The notes under the pieces are model-generated. The model was not told the origin of the DNA. It worked only from the letters and a program-made list of their open reading frames with translations, and made no database searches. DNA of 64,000 nucleotides from Hofstenia miamia (lineage: Eukaryota; Xenacoelomorpha; Acoela; Hofsteniidae): the NCBI GenBank assembly GCA_900660155.1, contig CABFPE010000192.1, positions 964,661 to 1,028,660 on the forward strand, read 5' to 3'. This document shows, piece by piece, positions 13,154 through 26,511 of this stretch. Every line of letters begins with the position of its first letter. Within the stretch, counting starts at the first letter, position 1. The translations under genes and the position numbers were made by a program.

Positions 13154-13663
13154 CCTGCATTTCCAGAAAGCATATATATGTTATAAATTTCTTTAAAACG
13201 TAAATATTCGCCTACATATAGTTTGTTAATGTACTTACATTAAAATATGTTGAATACATTTTTATTGTAAAAATTGCCTATTGATTTTGGTGGATGTATC
13301 TGTATTAGAAAACTGTATCAAGTATATTGATGTGACTGAAACAGCTATACGGAGCCAAACTAATTGACTTTACCTCAAATGTTTGTATGTAGACATCATT
13401 TGAAAACAGTATATTGAATGAATTTATATGGTCTCCACCTAGCAGTTATAAGATGAAACTTAACTTCAAGCGTGCATTTTCCTATTGCTTTTTGTACACT
13501 ATATATATATTTATACTTAAGAAATTTCACCTTGTAAATTTTAAATTTGTTTCTTAAAGTCCGTAGTGGATCTGAAAATTTTCGGTAGTATTGAATTCCT
13601 ATAGCACATGACTTTTATCAGCCATCAAATTATATTAATGTTATATACATGTACTTTCTCAAA
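13154..13663. other. No gene seen
   Basis: AT-rich sequence with a short (AT)n run near 13500; nothing else stands out. Confidence 0.5.
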
Positions 13664-13915
13664 ATTGTTGCTAAGATATTGAGTCTATTTAAAGTCAATA
13701 TTTTTAACAACTAAATTAACTTTTTGTAGATCTTGTGATAGTCACAATTTCCGTGTGAAATTTTCAAGCCCTGTAAATAAACGGTATTAATTGTTGCTAA
13801 GATATTGAGTCTATTTAAAGTCAATATTTTTAACAACTAAATTCACTTTTTGTAGATCTTGTGATAGTCACAATTTCCGTGTGAAATTTTCAAGCCCTGT
13901 AAATAAACGGTATTA
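13664..13915. repeat. 126-bp tandem duplication, two copies
   Basis: Bases 13664-13789 and 13790-13915 are head-to-tail copies. They differ at one position that I can find (A versus C in the CTAAATTxACTTTT context). The unit starts around TTGTTGCTAAGATATTGAG and ends at ACGGTATTA. Near identity implies a recent duplication or a recent assembly event. Confidence 0.95.
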
Positions 13916-16900
13916 CTAAGCACCCAATATCACAGATGAATCTGAACAGTGGTAGATGTCAAAACTTATTCAAAGAAAAACTTCACTGAAAGTCAAAATA
14001 TAATGGAAATTGTTTGCTACAATATTTTGTAGTTAACAGTCATTTGCAAAATACAGTTATAGAAACCCCATGAATGAAATTCCATCCCTTAGATACTTTT
14101 AATGAATGAATTCATCTTGAAAAATGAATAATAAACAACACATGCTATAAAACTCTAGCGATTCCAATAAAGGTAATGTAACTAGGTTTTAATCCCCATT
14201 TTTTTGGGAGCATGAACTTTATTTTTTCAAATCTAAATTCGATTGCATTCCGTTTATCAAAGCTTGACTATATTAAATTTCATGTTGAAAATGAGCAAAA
14301 AATTTGCTCCAAAATTTGGTTTTAATGCTAAGCGCTGATGGTAGATCCAATTCTGGATCCACCACTGCCTTATGCACTAAATAATATAGAATATAGAGAA
14401 TTATTGTGGTTGAGTGAGTCACCTGCAGAATTCTTTTGTGAATATCATCAACAATTTTAGATCAATTTATCAACTTAAATGTAGAACCTAGAAAAACACA
14501 GATGCTAGTTTGATTAGTTTAATTCAAACAACAAGTTTGTGTGCTTAAGCAAGTCGTTCAAATCTAACTTGGGTGAACAACACTGCGATTTTTTCATATA
14601 AAAATATATTGTATGTTTGCAATTCCCTTAAATAAATGTGTAAAGAGTAGATTGCAGAATATTATGAGTCTTGATTAGTCCTATGCCCAATTGATGGAAC
14701 CAATTAATGTTCAATGGGAATCCTAGCCTCTGTTATCTTCATCTATAGCATTTAATGATTTATTTAAATGAATCGAACTGCAAATGATTTTGATAATTTG
14801 ATTGAATCTACTATCTTCAACCCAATCGAATTGTTATTTTACAATTTTCTTCTAATCAATAGGTAATTCATATACGTCGATTCCAACACAATGTGTTTGC
14901 CAATGCATAATTGTTTTGAAATAACACTTGCCTCCATCGAAATTGACTTACTTTCTATGGTGCTCATAAATTTAATGGTGTCATCGTAATCGACTATCGG
15001 AATAATTTCAACGTGCTATTTACTGCATGTATTTTTTAAGAGGAACAAACTTAATTTGCAGAAGAAATTTATAAAAAGCCATTAAGAATATCCTTGTGTT
15101 AAATGCTAAATTTTCTTCATTTTAAACTAATTACTTCTAAATAGGCAAAAGGAAATGTAGTATCAATTACCTTGCTAGTTTAATTATTGTTGCAAACGTT
15201 TTGAGAGTGCCTCTTTTCTTTGTTACCCATTGAAAACCCATCACGCGTGCCGCATTTTTTATTTTCCAAGAAATATATGCTACTTTATTTTTATTCAATT
15301 AAATAACGATAAAATTCACACTTTAGTAATAGTAATACTTGCCAGCGTGGTGGAGCAAAACTAAACAATAGATTAGATGTATGGGATAAAACATGTGAGC
15401 ATACGACGAGTATTGTATGGGCCAAGCAAGAAGGCCGGACACTGTTGTCGAATTCAAAAAAGCAAGTGTGGGTACAGTGATAGGCAAAGATGTGTCAAGG
15501 GATGGAACTATTGAAAGCAAGATTTGAGTTTTAAATAAGTGGGAATGTTCCCAGTTTTTAGATTATGTAAAGGTAATCAAAAAGGACCATAGGTACTCGC
15601 AAACATTCGACATATTAATACTCCGAGAAACATGTTATTACAAATGGTATCACAATTACATAGTTCTGAAGTCCTAAGGAAATTTCTCCGGTGAATTAAT
15701 CAATTTTCAAATAAAACATAGACGTGAATTTGCTTAAACAATATTTAATGTTGAATATTTTAATAACGTTTTCTTTCTACTATTGAAATCTTCGTACGCT
15801 TTTTGGTATTAAATTTCAAAATTATATTAAAGTAAATTACTAATAAATTCAAGGTCACTAATGCTAGAATCTGTCTAATTGACCAATAATTAGCATCTTA
15901 GATAATGCTAAGAGAGACAGCTAATCTCTGGAAGATGTAATAAGATGCACTCGTTTAGCCCCGTTTTGAAGAATTTCATATATAAATCTATTTCATAGAG
16001 CAGCCCAAGAATCAGCAATTAGATTACAATTACTCAATTAAATTCTGTGGACTTCAAACGATTGTCGGCTGTTTCTGAAGAGTAAACTTCATCTCCTGAG
16101 GACATTTTATCACTGTTAAATGTAGCATAATGAAGAATCGCTTTCAACAGTATAATTTTAAATGTAACATTGGGATCGAATCAGTCGGCGCCGTCAAATG
16201 AAATATATTTATTCAGATTTAATTTCCTCCTAAAACTGTTTGTAGTTAGAATTTCCCTGTGAACAAGTGCGAGAGGAAGTTTCTATTTCCTGAATCGTGG
16301 CGGCATTTTACTTATTTGAAATAGTCTATAAATAATTTCTAAACTTGCGAAGCTCACTACCAGAGCTTCAAACAGGATGACCGTCCTGAAGTTTGGATGG
16401 GCTGAAATTACAAATTTCAACCTGCGCCTTATTGATTGTTAATTTACTCTAGTATTCTGAAACGTTTTTTGTTATTCTAAACATGGTTGATTTTCTAGAA
16501 AGTGACATATTGACTAATGTAAATTTGATATCCTTAGTAAGGAATGAATTATTTCTACAATATGTTTGGGATTACTTTTGCTAGTAATTTCAAAGTTTCA
16601 TTTAACTGCTTGTCAGGATATTTGAAACTCAATAAGAAAGTCAACCTACAGTTTGGCTTGGTCCTATTCCCCCTGCCACTTTTACATGAATCGGCGCTTT
16701 TGGAATAAGGAGAGTTTAACAACATTTTTAGTACTTGCATTGGTAGTTATATGCATGATACTGTTCATTGGGAACCGGTGTTGGAGGTGCGGACTGGTTG
16801 GTTATGACCACTGGCAGTTCTTACCGATAATAGGCGGTCATGACCATAAAAGTTTTTCATAGCGTGGGAAACGTATAAATGAAGCATGAAGAAAATGGTC

Positions 16901-16998
16901 ATATGCTGAATACGTTATAAATTCTATTAATGGGAAACTGATTATTGATGCAGAAGTGAACGTAGTTGATTGTAGTGTCCCTACTGCGGAAGCAGCCA

Positions 16999-17029
<31 letters not shown>

Positions 17030-18705
17030 CATTGCGATGTATGTGAAACTGAGGCTCCATCAACAGACGAATTTGAATCATACAAAAGGCTGACTATTAC
17101 CCAGAATTTCAATTCATAGTCAAATAGTATTTATAAATAACCAAACGAAATTTCCAAACTTTCGAAACTTGCTAGATAGATTTTTGTCTAGAGTGCTCAG
17201 TCAGAGCGAGCGACTCCACTGTTGACATGATTTTCTCTGAAAAGAGAACTATATATACTCGAAAATCTTCAGATGTAGTAAATTTAAAATAAAAAAGAAT
17301 TGAAACTGTCACAATTAAATGGATAATCTCATGCTCGTTATGTTAGCTATAGCACTAAGTGATGGGTTAATAACAATAAAATTTTAATCCTTCATTTTGT
17401 GGACTACTTGTGGACCTTTATTTTGAGTTACTGGAGTTTTTTATACATAAAGTAATATATTTTGGGACTAAAAACTTATTTTTAGTGTAGGTAAAAAATT
17501 TATCAACCTACCTCTGTTCGTCAATGTGTCAGAAATGACACAATTTCAAAAAATCGTAAAGAGACATTAATAATCTTGTTTGCAGGTTAAGTTACCCTGA
17601 TTTTGTTGCATAAAATATTTTTATTAGTTGACAAAAATGCCACTAAAAAGCAATTTTTAAATAAAATTAAATCCAAATTAACGTTGGTGCATTTATGAAT
17701 TAAGTGAAATTATAAGGTGGTGTTCTCTAAAAAAGATTTACTGAGCTGTTAACTTTTTGTGTAGCCATAGCGTTCCAGCCCGTGTAAACGTTATAATTGA
17801 CACACCGAAAATAAATGACAATTATAATTTTGAACGTTGTATAAATATTTTTTCAAATTAATCGTCCCAACATACATAAAAAATTGTTTACAACCAAATC
17901 ATTACATGCCAATTTTCACAAAAGTGTTATGTAAACAAACACAATACATTTTGACCTTTTCAAATGTAAATTAAAATTATTGCAATAATGCTACTGCTAC
18001 ATTGGAAAAACATTACGCCCACATCAACAACGTGCGCCGATTAGTTTTTATAAATTCAATATACCAAAAACTTCTAATATTTCTTTTATAACGAAAGTTA
18101 ATATTAACGATTTTGTTAATTCGGGTAAGTACTTCCATTTGCTGAGTTTAATATAATTTCTATCTGCCGTAAGCGTTCCTAAGGCTTATGTAGTGGTATT
18201 TAAGCGATATGGAATGCATAGAATCTAACGAAATCCTGTAATAGACTTACAAGTTACAATATAGTTAACCATAAGTAAAATATGAAGCAATGAGAAATGC
18301 AAAGTTTTCAAGGAACTATTGTCTTTGTATACAAATTCATCACCATTCATTTCAGTAAATTTGTTGGAATAAGTAAGTTTCTAAATGAAATTATCACATT
18401 TCATAACATTCTTCAATATCCTAACACCTCTTTCCTTTAACCCTATCTCAGCCGGGGATTGGGTGATGAGGAAACAACCCCTTGAGAATTTCTGTTACAT
18501 CTCTAATTTGAAGAAGATTTAACCCTGATATTTTTTGAATTTAATATAATAATGTCTAAAAAGAAAAATCATAGTTCATTATTTTTTTAGTCATACACGT
18601 ATTTTTTAAAAGAAACTAGTATTTTTATTTCTATCTTCATCGATAAATTCGCTTCAGAACGTCAGGATAACATCGAATATTTACATCCTCAATGTATTCA
18701 GTCTA
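13916..18705. other. No gene seen; AT-rich DNA
   Basis: No open frame with recognisable content. A short (TA)n run lies near 17000. The small inverted repeat GGTTATGACC/GGTCATGACC lies near 16800-16850. Consistent with intron or intergenic DNA. Confidence 0.5.
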
Positions 18706-18935
18706 TCATTGGTCATCACCCAGCCAAATATTGTCGTTTTTGGGGTCTTGGAACATATTTTTCAAATGTTTTGGCATTGAAGTCAATTTGCTGACGCCAG
18801 CGCTCATTATTTCGTCAGAGTAGCAGAACATCGGTTTTATGAGCTTATCGTGACTAGATTCAATGTCTAGCTGATTAAGGGGATCTGATTCATTGTCTCA
18901 AAGATATCTCACAAGCTTCTTGCTGCCCTTGCTTC
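18706..18935 (-). pseudogene. Unrecognised coding-like remnant
   Basis: On the minus strand one frame reads about 62 codons ending in NIWLGDDQ and a TGA at 18706-18708. It contains the segments DPLNQLDIESSHDKLIKP, MFCYSDEIMSAGVSKLTS and MPKHLKNMFQDPKNDN. The same frame continues upstream past one stop (around 18895) as SKGSKKLVRYL. The composition is unlike the surrounding AT-rich noise: balanced charged and polar residues with mixed codon use. It could be a terminal exon or an old gene or transposon fragment. I do not recognise the family. There is no start codon, and the splice evidence is weak. Confidence 0.3.
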
Positions 18936-21196
18936 TGCTCTACAGTAAAATGACGCGCATAAGTAAAAAGAGGTCTTTCCCTTTCCTAGAACCTGTATGA
19001 TGAAAAAGAAATAGTTTATCGCTTGATCTTGATGTTGAAATACTCACTTGCATTGAAAAAATTTATCCCTAAAGAAAAAATGCCACAAAATTTATTGCTA
19101 GTCTACAGAGACTGCATTGCTTTTCTTTCAAGAAGCAACGAAATTGACCGAATAATCGGTAAATAGCTGATAATTACAGGGCTTAACAAAAGCATTAAAA
19201 TCAAATTTCAATTCTTAGATCAAATTCTGATTATAAGGAAACATCAAGATTCTCAATATGTTTGCAAGGTTAGTCTTTAAATGTAATAATAGATGCAATA
19301 CGAGCTCATCAAGTCCACTTCTACATTTTGTCAATATTCAATGAAAATCTTTGAAATTGATATTTGAGGTTAGTGTCGATTAATAGAATAACCGATTTTG
19401 GTAATTGCTGCAGGTTTAACTATATGTACATGCATTATTCAGGCTTGCCGTTGTGTACTATGTAGAAATGCAACGTCACAAAACATGAATATGATCTTAC
19501 AATATGCTTGAAAAATAGCAAGTTGAAAATACTTTTAATGAACTAATTATACGATTGTTTTCATCAACGTAGTCTAAATTTGATAACTAAAATGTTACCA
19601 ATTCACAAATAATTCAAATATTGAACTGCTTCTAGGTTTTGGATATTCCATAGTTTACATAACTGTCAATTTATCCTAAGCTTGACCATGCCCATCTCTG
19701 GCTTAGATAAAGTTTAGTTTAGATTTTCTTTGAAAGGTGTACTTAGGCTAGATGAAATGACTGGGTTTATATGTTCAGACTAACTTTTTTATGCAGCATT
19801 TGCTGAGGACGAAAAAGCAGATGTGAGCATGGGCTAAGCTGGGCTCGGACAGAGTGGGCCCGCTTGGGATGGAGAAATTGCAAAAAATTGTCAAACTTCA
19901 ATGAAATACTGAATTAATACTACTATGTGAAAGAATGCACACAAATCAACACAAATGCAGTGAATTCTACAAAGTTATAAGCAGTGTTATGAAAAATACT
20001 ACTTACATTTTTAAAATTTTAAATTATATTCTTTTAAGAATTCAGATTTTTTCATTTCAGTTTAAAAAGTTTATATCATAATATTTTTTAACTTACCTAA
20101 CATTGGTCAAGCAAAATGAGGGAAGTTTTTTGGCATTGATAATCTAAATAAGTTTAAAATAAGCTGTGCTGGATTCAGACTGACCTACATTTAGGCTTAA
20201 ATTTTCAGCAGATATCTCTTGTTTGAACATATATTTTTGTAGATCTTAGTTTTTATAAACCAGACTATGTAATAACAAGTTATTCATATCTAAGCGAACG
20301 CCTGAACTACATCAGGTTTGCAAAAATGGTTTCATAGAAAACAGTATTAAAACAAATATCCTTTGCTAATCTGAATTTTTAAATTTTATTACGTTCCTTC
20401 TTTAAAAGACATTTTACAAGAATAGCTGTTATAATAATTTTTAATTTGAAAATTTTAGCAGCTTAAGCATCCTAATGGATTTAATATCACTAAAAATTTG
20501 CTGTAATGATAAATCTTAAACTTTTTCTAATTACAATCTTACCAATTGAAAACACGTACATTTTCTTACATATCACAGTAAGTCTCATTTGTATTTTTAT
20601 TTCCATTATATTCATATAAATGATTAATATTAATTCAAACAAGTCCAGAATTATAAGTGTGGTGAAATTTGTGACTTTGTTGTGTGGTCTATGTTGTGTG
20701 ACAAAACAGTAGTTCCTGTTGTTCTCTTGGTTGCTGTATGAAAAAAACTAACACAGCGACAAGCCTGGTAACAAGTTACAAAAGCGGGTATATTTATATT
20801 TATCTTTTTTTCTAAACATTTCATCGATACGTTGAATTAATTCCAAGTTTAGATGCTGTTAATAGTAAATATTATTGAACGTCTAAATTACGTTCTTGCA
20901 ATTTATTTTTGCTTTCGAGTATTTTCAGAACAGACAGCTAATATGATTTGATTTTTTAATGATTACGTCAACTTTGCCAATTAGTTTTGTAGCTTTTGTG
21001 TTTGCATTTGCCGCGCTAACTACTTTTGAAATACTTTAAACAAAACTAAAAAGCACATTAAAAGCTTTAGAGAGGTAGCTGGTTTTGGAGATGCAGCACT
21101 TTGAGATAATTAATTGAGTTAGTTTCACTGCTATGCTTACAATGTGTCAGTCTTGATTGGTGCATCAATTGATAGTTCGATAAAATGTTAATTAAA

Positions 21197-21199
<3 letters not shown>

Positions 21200-21251
<52 letters not shown>
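21200..21251. repeat. (TA)n microsatellite
   Basis: Perfect TA dinucleotide run of about 52 bp, one of the longest uninterrupted ones in the window. Confidence 0.95.
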
Positions 21252-21253
<2 letters not shown>

Positions 21254-21431
21254 CGAAAGAATAACAAGTTATCGTTTGCCTTTTTGTAAAACCAATTACA
21301 AGAAAAGAACTTTGAAGTGCATTGCAGCAAAACTCGAAAACGAAAATTTAAGTTAACCATTATTTAAATGTATATCTATTATTATTATGACTTGCTGCAG
21401 ATAAAATAAGCAAATCTATAAATCTAAATAC

Positions 21432-21455
21432 ATATATATATATATATATATATAT
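21432..21455. repeat. (AT)n microsatellite
   Basis: AT dinucleotide run of about 24 bp. Confidence 0.9.
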
Positions 21456-21657
21456 GCACATAGGTTTCCTACATGTAAATTTATGAGAGAGATCTGAAAA
21501 AATTATATATTTTAAATCACAATGCATTTCAAAAGCTTTTTTACATAGATTAAACATCAAATATAAAAAAAGTAATCACTTATTGCAAAAAATATGTATT
21601 ACCTTTACAAATATATAGACCAAAGATTTCTTGAAAATGGTGATAGTTCATATTTTC

Positions 21658-22545
21658 AACTAATTTACCCGAGTAAAAAATTTGTGACGATAGCGGTTAG
21701 TTTTCGGATAATTTTGAGCGAAACGGTTAAAGTTAATAAAAAACCGTTTATTTTTGGTCATTTTGTAACGAAGATCATAATGGTTATAAAATAATGGTTA
21801 TTTTTTGGTTAATTTTGAGCGGAAACAGCTATAGTTATTAAAAAACCGATTATTTTTGGTCATTTTATAACGAAAATGGTTTTGGTTAATTTTTGGCTAT
21901 TTAATGACGAAAACGGTTTTGGTTTATAAGTGGCGATTTTTCAATTATTCAACATTAGGGTCAAATTAATTTATTCATAAATTGATTCTATGAAAATAAT
22001 AATCGTTGAGTTTCAAACCTTTAGAAATAGTTTTCGAAAAAATATTATTCGTTAGAAACGGGTGATAGCAAATTTACTCCATCTTCTACAAGTTTAATAA
22101 ATATTGGGTCAATATTATAAATTTAAAATAATCATACATAGCAGAATAAATTTCTAATGAGTATCAATGAATTGGAAAATGGCTGCAGTAACTTGTTAGC
22201 ATTAAAGGATTATGAATGATCTTGTTTAAATGAAAAGTGAATTCCTTGACATGTCAAATTGCCGTCAGCAGTAATGCACATTGAATGGTTTCATTGACTT
22301 CAAATGTGTAGGGTACTGAAAAGTATATCTAACAGAAATGCCTTCAATACAAAATTAATATTGTTTTCCCGTAAATATTATGCAAATTAGAAAGATTAAT
22401 TTGTAGTAAAACTAGTTATAATTTGGTTTAATTTTGGTTTCAGAAAACTGTTTTTTATTGCTTAACCAAAAATTAATGTTAAAAAAACGTTTTTATGACG
22501 ATTTTGGTTATAAAATAACTTTTTTTGATTGGGTAGCTCCAGCAA
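21658..22545. repeat. Paired word-repeat locus (AACGGTTTTGGTTA words), possible hAT-like element
   Basis: A left block (about 21690-21945) is built of recurring variants of AAACGGTTTTGGTT, TTTTTGGTCATTTT and AAAAAACCG. A right block (about 22412-22530) uses the same vocabulary in both orientations. About 450 bp of ordinary AT-rich DNA separates them. The outer ends are weakly inverted: TTTACCCGAGTAAAAAA at the left against GCTACCCAATCAAAAAAA read from the right. No target duplication was found, so mobility is inference. Confidence 0.45.
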
Positions 22546-22583
22546 TACGATTTGATAGAAATTTTCCACATTGCATAAAACAC

Positions 22584-22803
22584 GTCTCCCAATAGACTTG
22601 TCCATGTCGCGCGATTTTCAAATTAGCTTATAGGCTTGGAGAAAATGCTTTGTAAATGTGGGAAATCGGTTTGTTCTTTTAACCTTAAGCAGCCTAGCGT
22701 CCGTTTTAAAGGACAAAACGTGTTTCCACATTTACAAAGAATGTTCTCCAAGCCTATTTCCAATCTTGAAAATCTTGGTGCATGGGTAGGTCTATTGGGG
22801 AAC
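22584..22803. mobile_element. Foldback element with about 100-bp inverted arms
   Basis: Nearly the whole 220 bp is an imperfect palindrome. The strongest arm segment starts ATAGGCTTGGAGAA at the left and is matched, inverted, at the right, with TTTGTAAATGTGG also conserved; the loop is about 30 bp. The arms extend outward through GACTTGTCCATG to the ends GTCTCCCAATAGAC and GTCTATTGGGGAAC. The flanks CATAAAAC and CATAAATT match at 6 of 8, a tentative target duplication. The inner AGACTTGTCCA resembles the end of the element at 8009. No coding content. Confidence 0.7.
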
Positions 22804-22820
22804 ATAAATTAATGCGATGT

Positions 22821-23605
22821 TGAAAACTTCTATTAAAGTTTATTGCTGTGGCAGAGATTGTTGCATAGACTAACAAGTTTTCTTAGAAATTTTCTAAATT
22901 TTGAAAAAGATATAAATTCTCTCCATACGTAGTGCTAATGTATTTAGAAGGCTTTGAGCTCCTGGAGGTAACAAAGAACTTTGATTGTTTTGTCTACCGC
23001 TGGCATCAATTTACCAAAATTCATGGGAAAAGTAGACGAGAATGCACAGGCATTTGAGGAGTGGTTTTTCCTTTTTGAGTTGACCTTAGGGCCTAAATAC
23101 CTAACGGGGGATGCCTAAAAAACCACTACCTTATAATAGATCGGAACACAAAGTTGGACTACGGATACGGAGCCCTATGCGGGAACCTGAATAACCTATA
23201 TTTGGCACCGCACATTCGTCACCAATGTAATATTCTATTAGGAGAGGTAATTTAATAGAACCGAGAACATTTCCACGTATAATACCCAGGTTGAACGATT
23301 ATATCAGCTGAGTCGGTTACCATTAGAGTATTCGAAACATGATTTGTTTTCCTATTTCCCGAGGGGATTACCAAGACCACTACGAGAGTACTTCGAGTTT
23401 AAGTGCGACCCCGAGGACACCGTAGGGGAATTACATAAAATGTGGAAAATTTCTATTAGATCTTATTGCTGTGGCAGAGATTGTTGAATAGATGAACAAG
23501 TTTTCTTAGAAATTTTTTAAAAAGATTTAAATTCTCTCCATACCTAATGTTAATGTATTTAGAAGGTTTTGAGCTCCTGGAGGCAACAAAGAACTTTGAC
23601 TGTTT
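22821..23605 (+). mobile_element. gag-like LTR-retroelement fossil between direct repeats
   Basis: Between about 23020 and 23440 the plus strand gives capsid-like gag stretches such as ENAQAFEEWFFLFEL and YFPRGLPRPLREYFEFKCD. This is the style of LTR-retrotransposon gag. The fragment is flanked by direct repeats (22821-22990 and 23444-23605) that are about 85-90% alike by eye. These have no TG...CA ends, so they may be a duplication rather than LTRs. The piece is old and broken in several places, and no pol was found. Family placement beyond an LTR-type gag is not possible here. Confidence 0.5.
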
Positions 23606-23815
23606 CTTGATATGTGCAAAGATATTCCAAACCCATTGAGGCATGCCGTGCGCAATGTCAGAAGTCGCGAGGCCGAAGGCCTCTGCGATCGGAGACTTCG
23701 CTCAACAGCAAGCGTCGATAGAAAAAGGCCAGCGCGCGTATCTAGATCGAAAAAAAGAAGAGACTTTTCTATTATATGGTGCTTTCAGTTTAAGCATACC
23801 ATTAATAGTTTTTGA
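23606..23815. other. GC-rich island with a strong hairpin
   Basis: A GC-rich patch (about 23640-23750) in AT-rich DNA. GAAGTCGCGAGGCC is followed after GAA by GGCCTCTGCGATCGGAGACTTC, so GAGGCC pairs with GGCCTC and GAAGTC with GACTTC. It directly follows the gag-like fossil and may be part of that element's non-coding sequence. A 67-codon arginine-rich open frame across it (23612-23815) has no recognisable domain. Confidence 0.5.
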
Positions 23816-26476
23816 GCTTTAAGCGTTTAAAATTTTTTTATAGGATCATGAAAAATTTTTAAAAATCACCAGGCTGTTTAATGTTGGGTTGACGCCACGC
23901 GACTTAAGGTTATGTGCTTTGTACAATAACGATGTATACAGTTTTACCAAAAAATATTTGAATAGTTAATTGAAGTATCTATTAAGTTTTTTGGGTCACA
24001 TTTTGATATTTTAATTTTTTGATGAATTTTGCAGTTTTCCATTGTTATATTTCCAAACATTCTTTGCATTAAAGTCGAATTTAGTTTGAAAAACTAATAT
24101 GTTATTTGCAGTAATCAATGAGATAAAATTATTATAAATTGTATAAAATTACTTCATATTCATCACCTTGGAAACATATGATAATTAACATTAAAGCATA
24201 AAATTGAAAATTTAATTTGCTATCCAATTGCAATTTTTTCTGGTGTTAATGCACAACTGCAAATAAGTTTTTTTAACAATTCAAATAAGTATGATATTAA
24301 ATATTTTAGAAAGATGATTGATACATGTTTTAGAACTTGGCCAAGTTTAAAAGTTGATATAATAGCTTAAAAAATTCGCTCTAGAAATGAAAAATTCCAA
24401 TTTATTTACAGCACATGGCGATGTAGATGTTAATCAATCAATCAATATAAAGATTGCGACGTTTCGAAGATTACCTCTAGTGCCCCAACATATTTATTTT
24501 TCTTAATTCACTAACTAGTGACATCTAAGAATTAATCTAGGTTTGCATATATATTGATGTAGATTAACGAACCTTGTTTTACACTTATAATGGCGCACCG
24601 AAGAATATTGCGTAGGTTTGTGGTGTTTTTAGCCTATGCTGCAATTGGAGAGCTTTATATAAGGCTTGGTTAGCTCGGCTCATGTTGAGGATTCAAGAAT
24701 ATTAGAAGTATACTACGATAGTGTGTGGATTCAGTTTTAAATTTTTTGTTCTACGCAAACGGATATCATTTCATGTTTAAGAGTCGAATCTGTTTCTTAG
24801 AACTAATTGAAAGTTTCAACATCCATAATCTCAATAATGTTCAGCAATCTACAAAACAATTTGATTATGCTGTTCAGCTACAATAATATGCTCACAATTA
24901 AATTTGTATGAATCGTTTGCAAAAATTTGGTATTTTCTATAGATTTAGTTTTTCTTACGAAACAGATTTTTTAAAAATTGCAGTTTAATTCTGTACTTTA
25001 AACTTCCAAAATATGTTGTGTTTGTTAGTGATTTGCTGAGAAAGTTTGTTTTTGACTAAATTTTATTGGATCTGTTTAAAAAGCCCATTATGTTTCTTAG
25101 GAATCGAGTCACCATATTTTCACTGATATTAATATTTATTTTTTACGAAATTCACATAGTTAGATTTTTGGTAGAACGCAAATTTTTTTGCTGCAGAAGC
25201 TTGAAGTTTATTAAATTAAAAATAACTTATTTGGCAAAACAAAAGTAAAGCAACTACAGACATTTTAGAAATTTAGAAATAATTTAAAAAAAAATTAAGT
25301 ATATTCATTTATAATTGAAGTACCACTGTGATCATTGCCTAATAACGATTTGCTGAAAACTAAACTAAAATGAGGCCACAAGCACTTTACCTAAAGTTCG
25401 CTAGTTATTATAATATATTGCCATAAGCAACCAAAAAAGAAGCAGCAGTTTTTGACATCTGTTATGCTTATTGAAATGTTTTGAAAAAATAGCATTCAAC
25501 TAAGGCCATTCATACTAAACATTTCAACAATTTAAAATCAATTATTAGAAGTACCTTGAAAATACAATATGTAGCGTCACACTAGTAGAAGCATATATAT
25601 CTACGCATCTTACGTTGATATAAAGGATTTCTAAAAAACTGTTACACTTGGTTACATGTAAGATCCATTAATTTGTTTGGCAAACTTTTCAAATCACAAT
25701 TTACTTTCGGCTTGTTTCGCGAAGTAAATATAATGTTTGTCATATTTTTGTATAGGAAAAAATTTTAAATTAATTCTTTAATTGTGTGAGTATTTTTGCG
25801 GCACTTAAATGTTTTGTTTAGCAAACTGTCAGACCGTGATTACAATACATTTCGTTTGAAATTATGTATAAATTTGAAGCAAAGGAAATCTTGATATTTT
25901 TCAAAATCGAAATCCACATCGTAAAGGACGAGAAATATTCGTTGTACTTTCCCTCGTAAATCATGAAAGTGAGTTATCTGTTGACGTTTGCTTTCAATAC
26001 ATTCTATGTTAGATTGCATTAGTTGTTGGGGGATTTTTACTTTTGGCATTCACGGCACCGACTCTTTGATGTTTTGAAACTTAAAAATTTAACGTTCCTG
26101 TGGGAAACATTTCATTCTGAACATAGTGCTTCATTAACTGTAAACCAATTGTTAAAGAACTTTTTCATGAATATCTCTCTGAGAAGAGGATGTTCGTCTG
26201 CTATAGAATATTATAATTTTACTGAAATAGGAACTCCTAACATGTATAGCAATATGTCTTTGTTGATGTCAACTAAGAAGCTAACCTGTATCCAGTACCT
26301 AATTATGTATGAAACTAACTTTATATAACAGCACAAGAAAAATGAACAATTTCATTAGCCCTATTAAATATTATTAGAAAACAGAAATGTTTCAATAACA
26401 TCCCAAAAACAATGTAGATTGTTCCTTATATACCAATATTACCAACTTCAATTTTGGCAATCTATAATTTAACGAA

Positions 26477-26511
26477 TATATATATATACAGTATATATAT
26501 ATATATATATT
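26477..26511. repeat. (TA)n microsatellite, interrupted
   Basis: TA run interrupted once by CAG. Confidence 0.9.

Larger units (their letters stand above)
18936..21689. other. No gene seen; AT-rich DNA with one GC-rich word block
   Basis: Mostly AT-rich. Around 19828-19872 a GC-rich patch with GGGCTAAGCTGGGCTCGG resembles one side of the word-repeat loci, but no partner block or target duplication was found. Two (TA)n tracts lie at 21200-21251 and 21432-21455. Confidence 0.5.
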
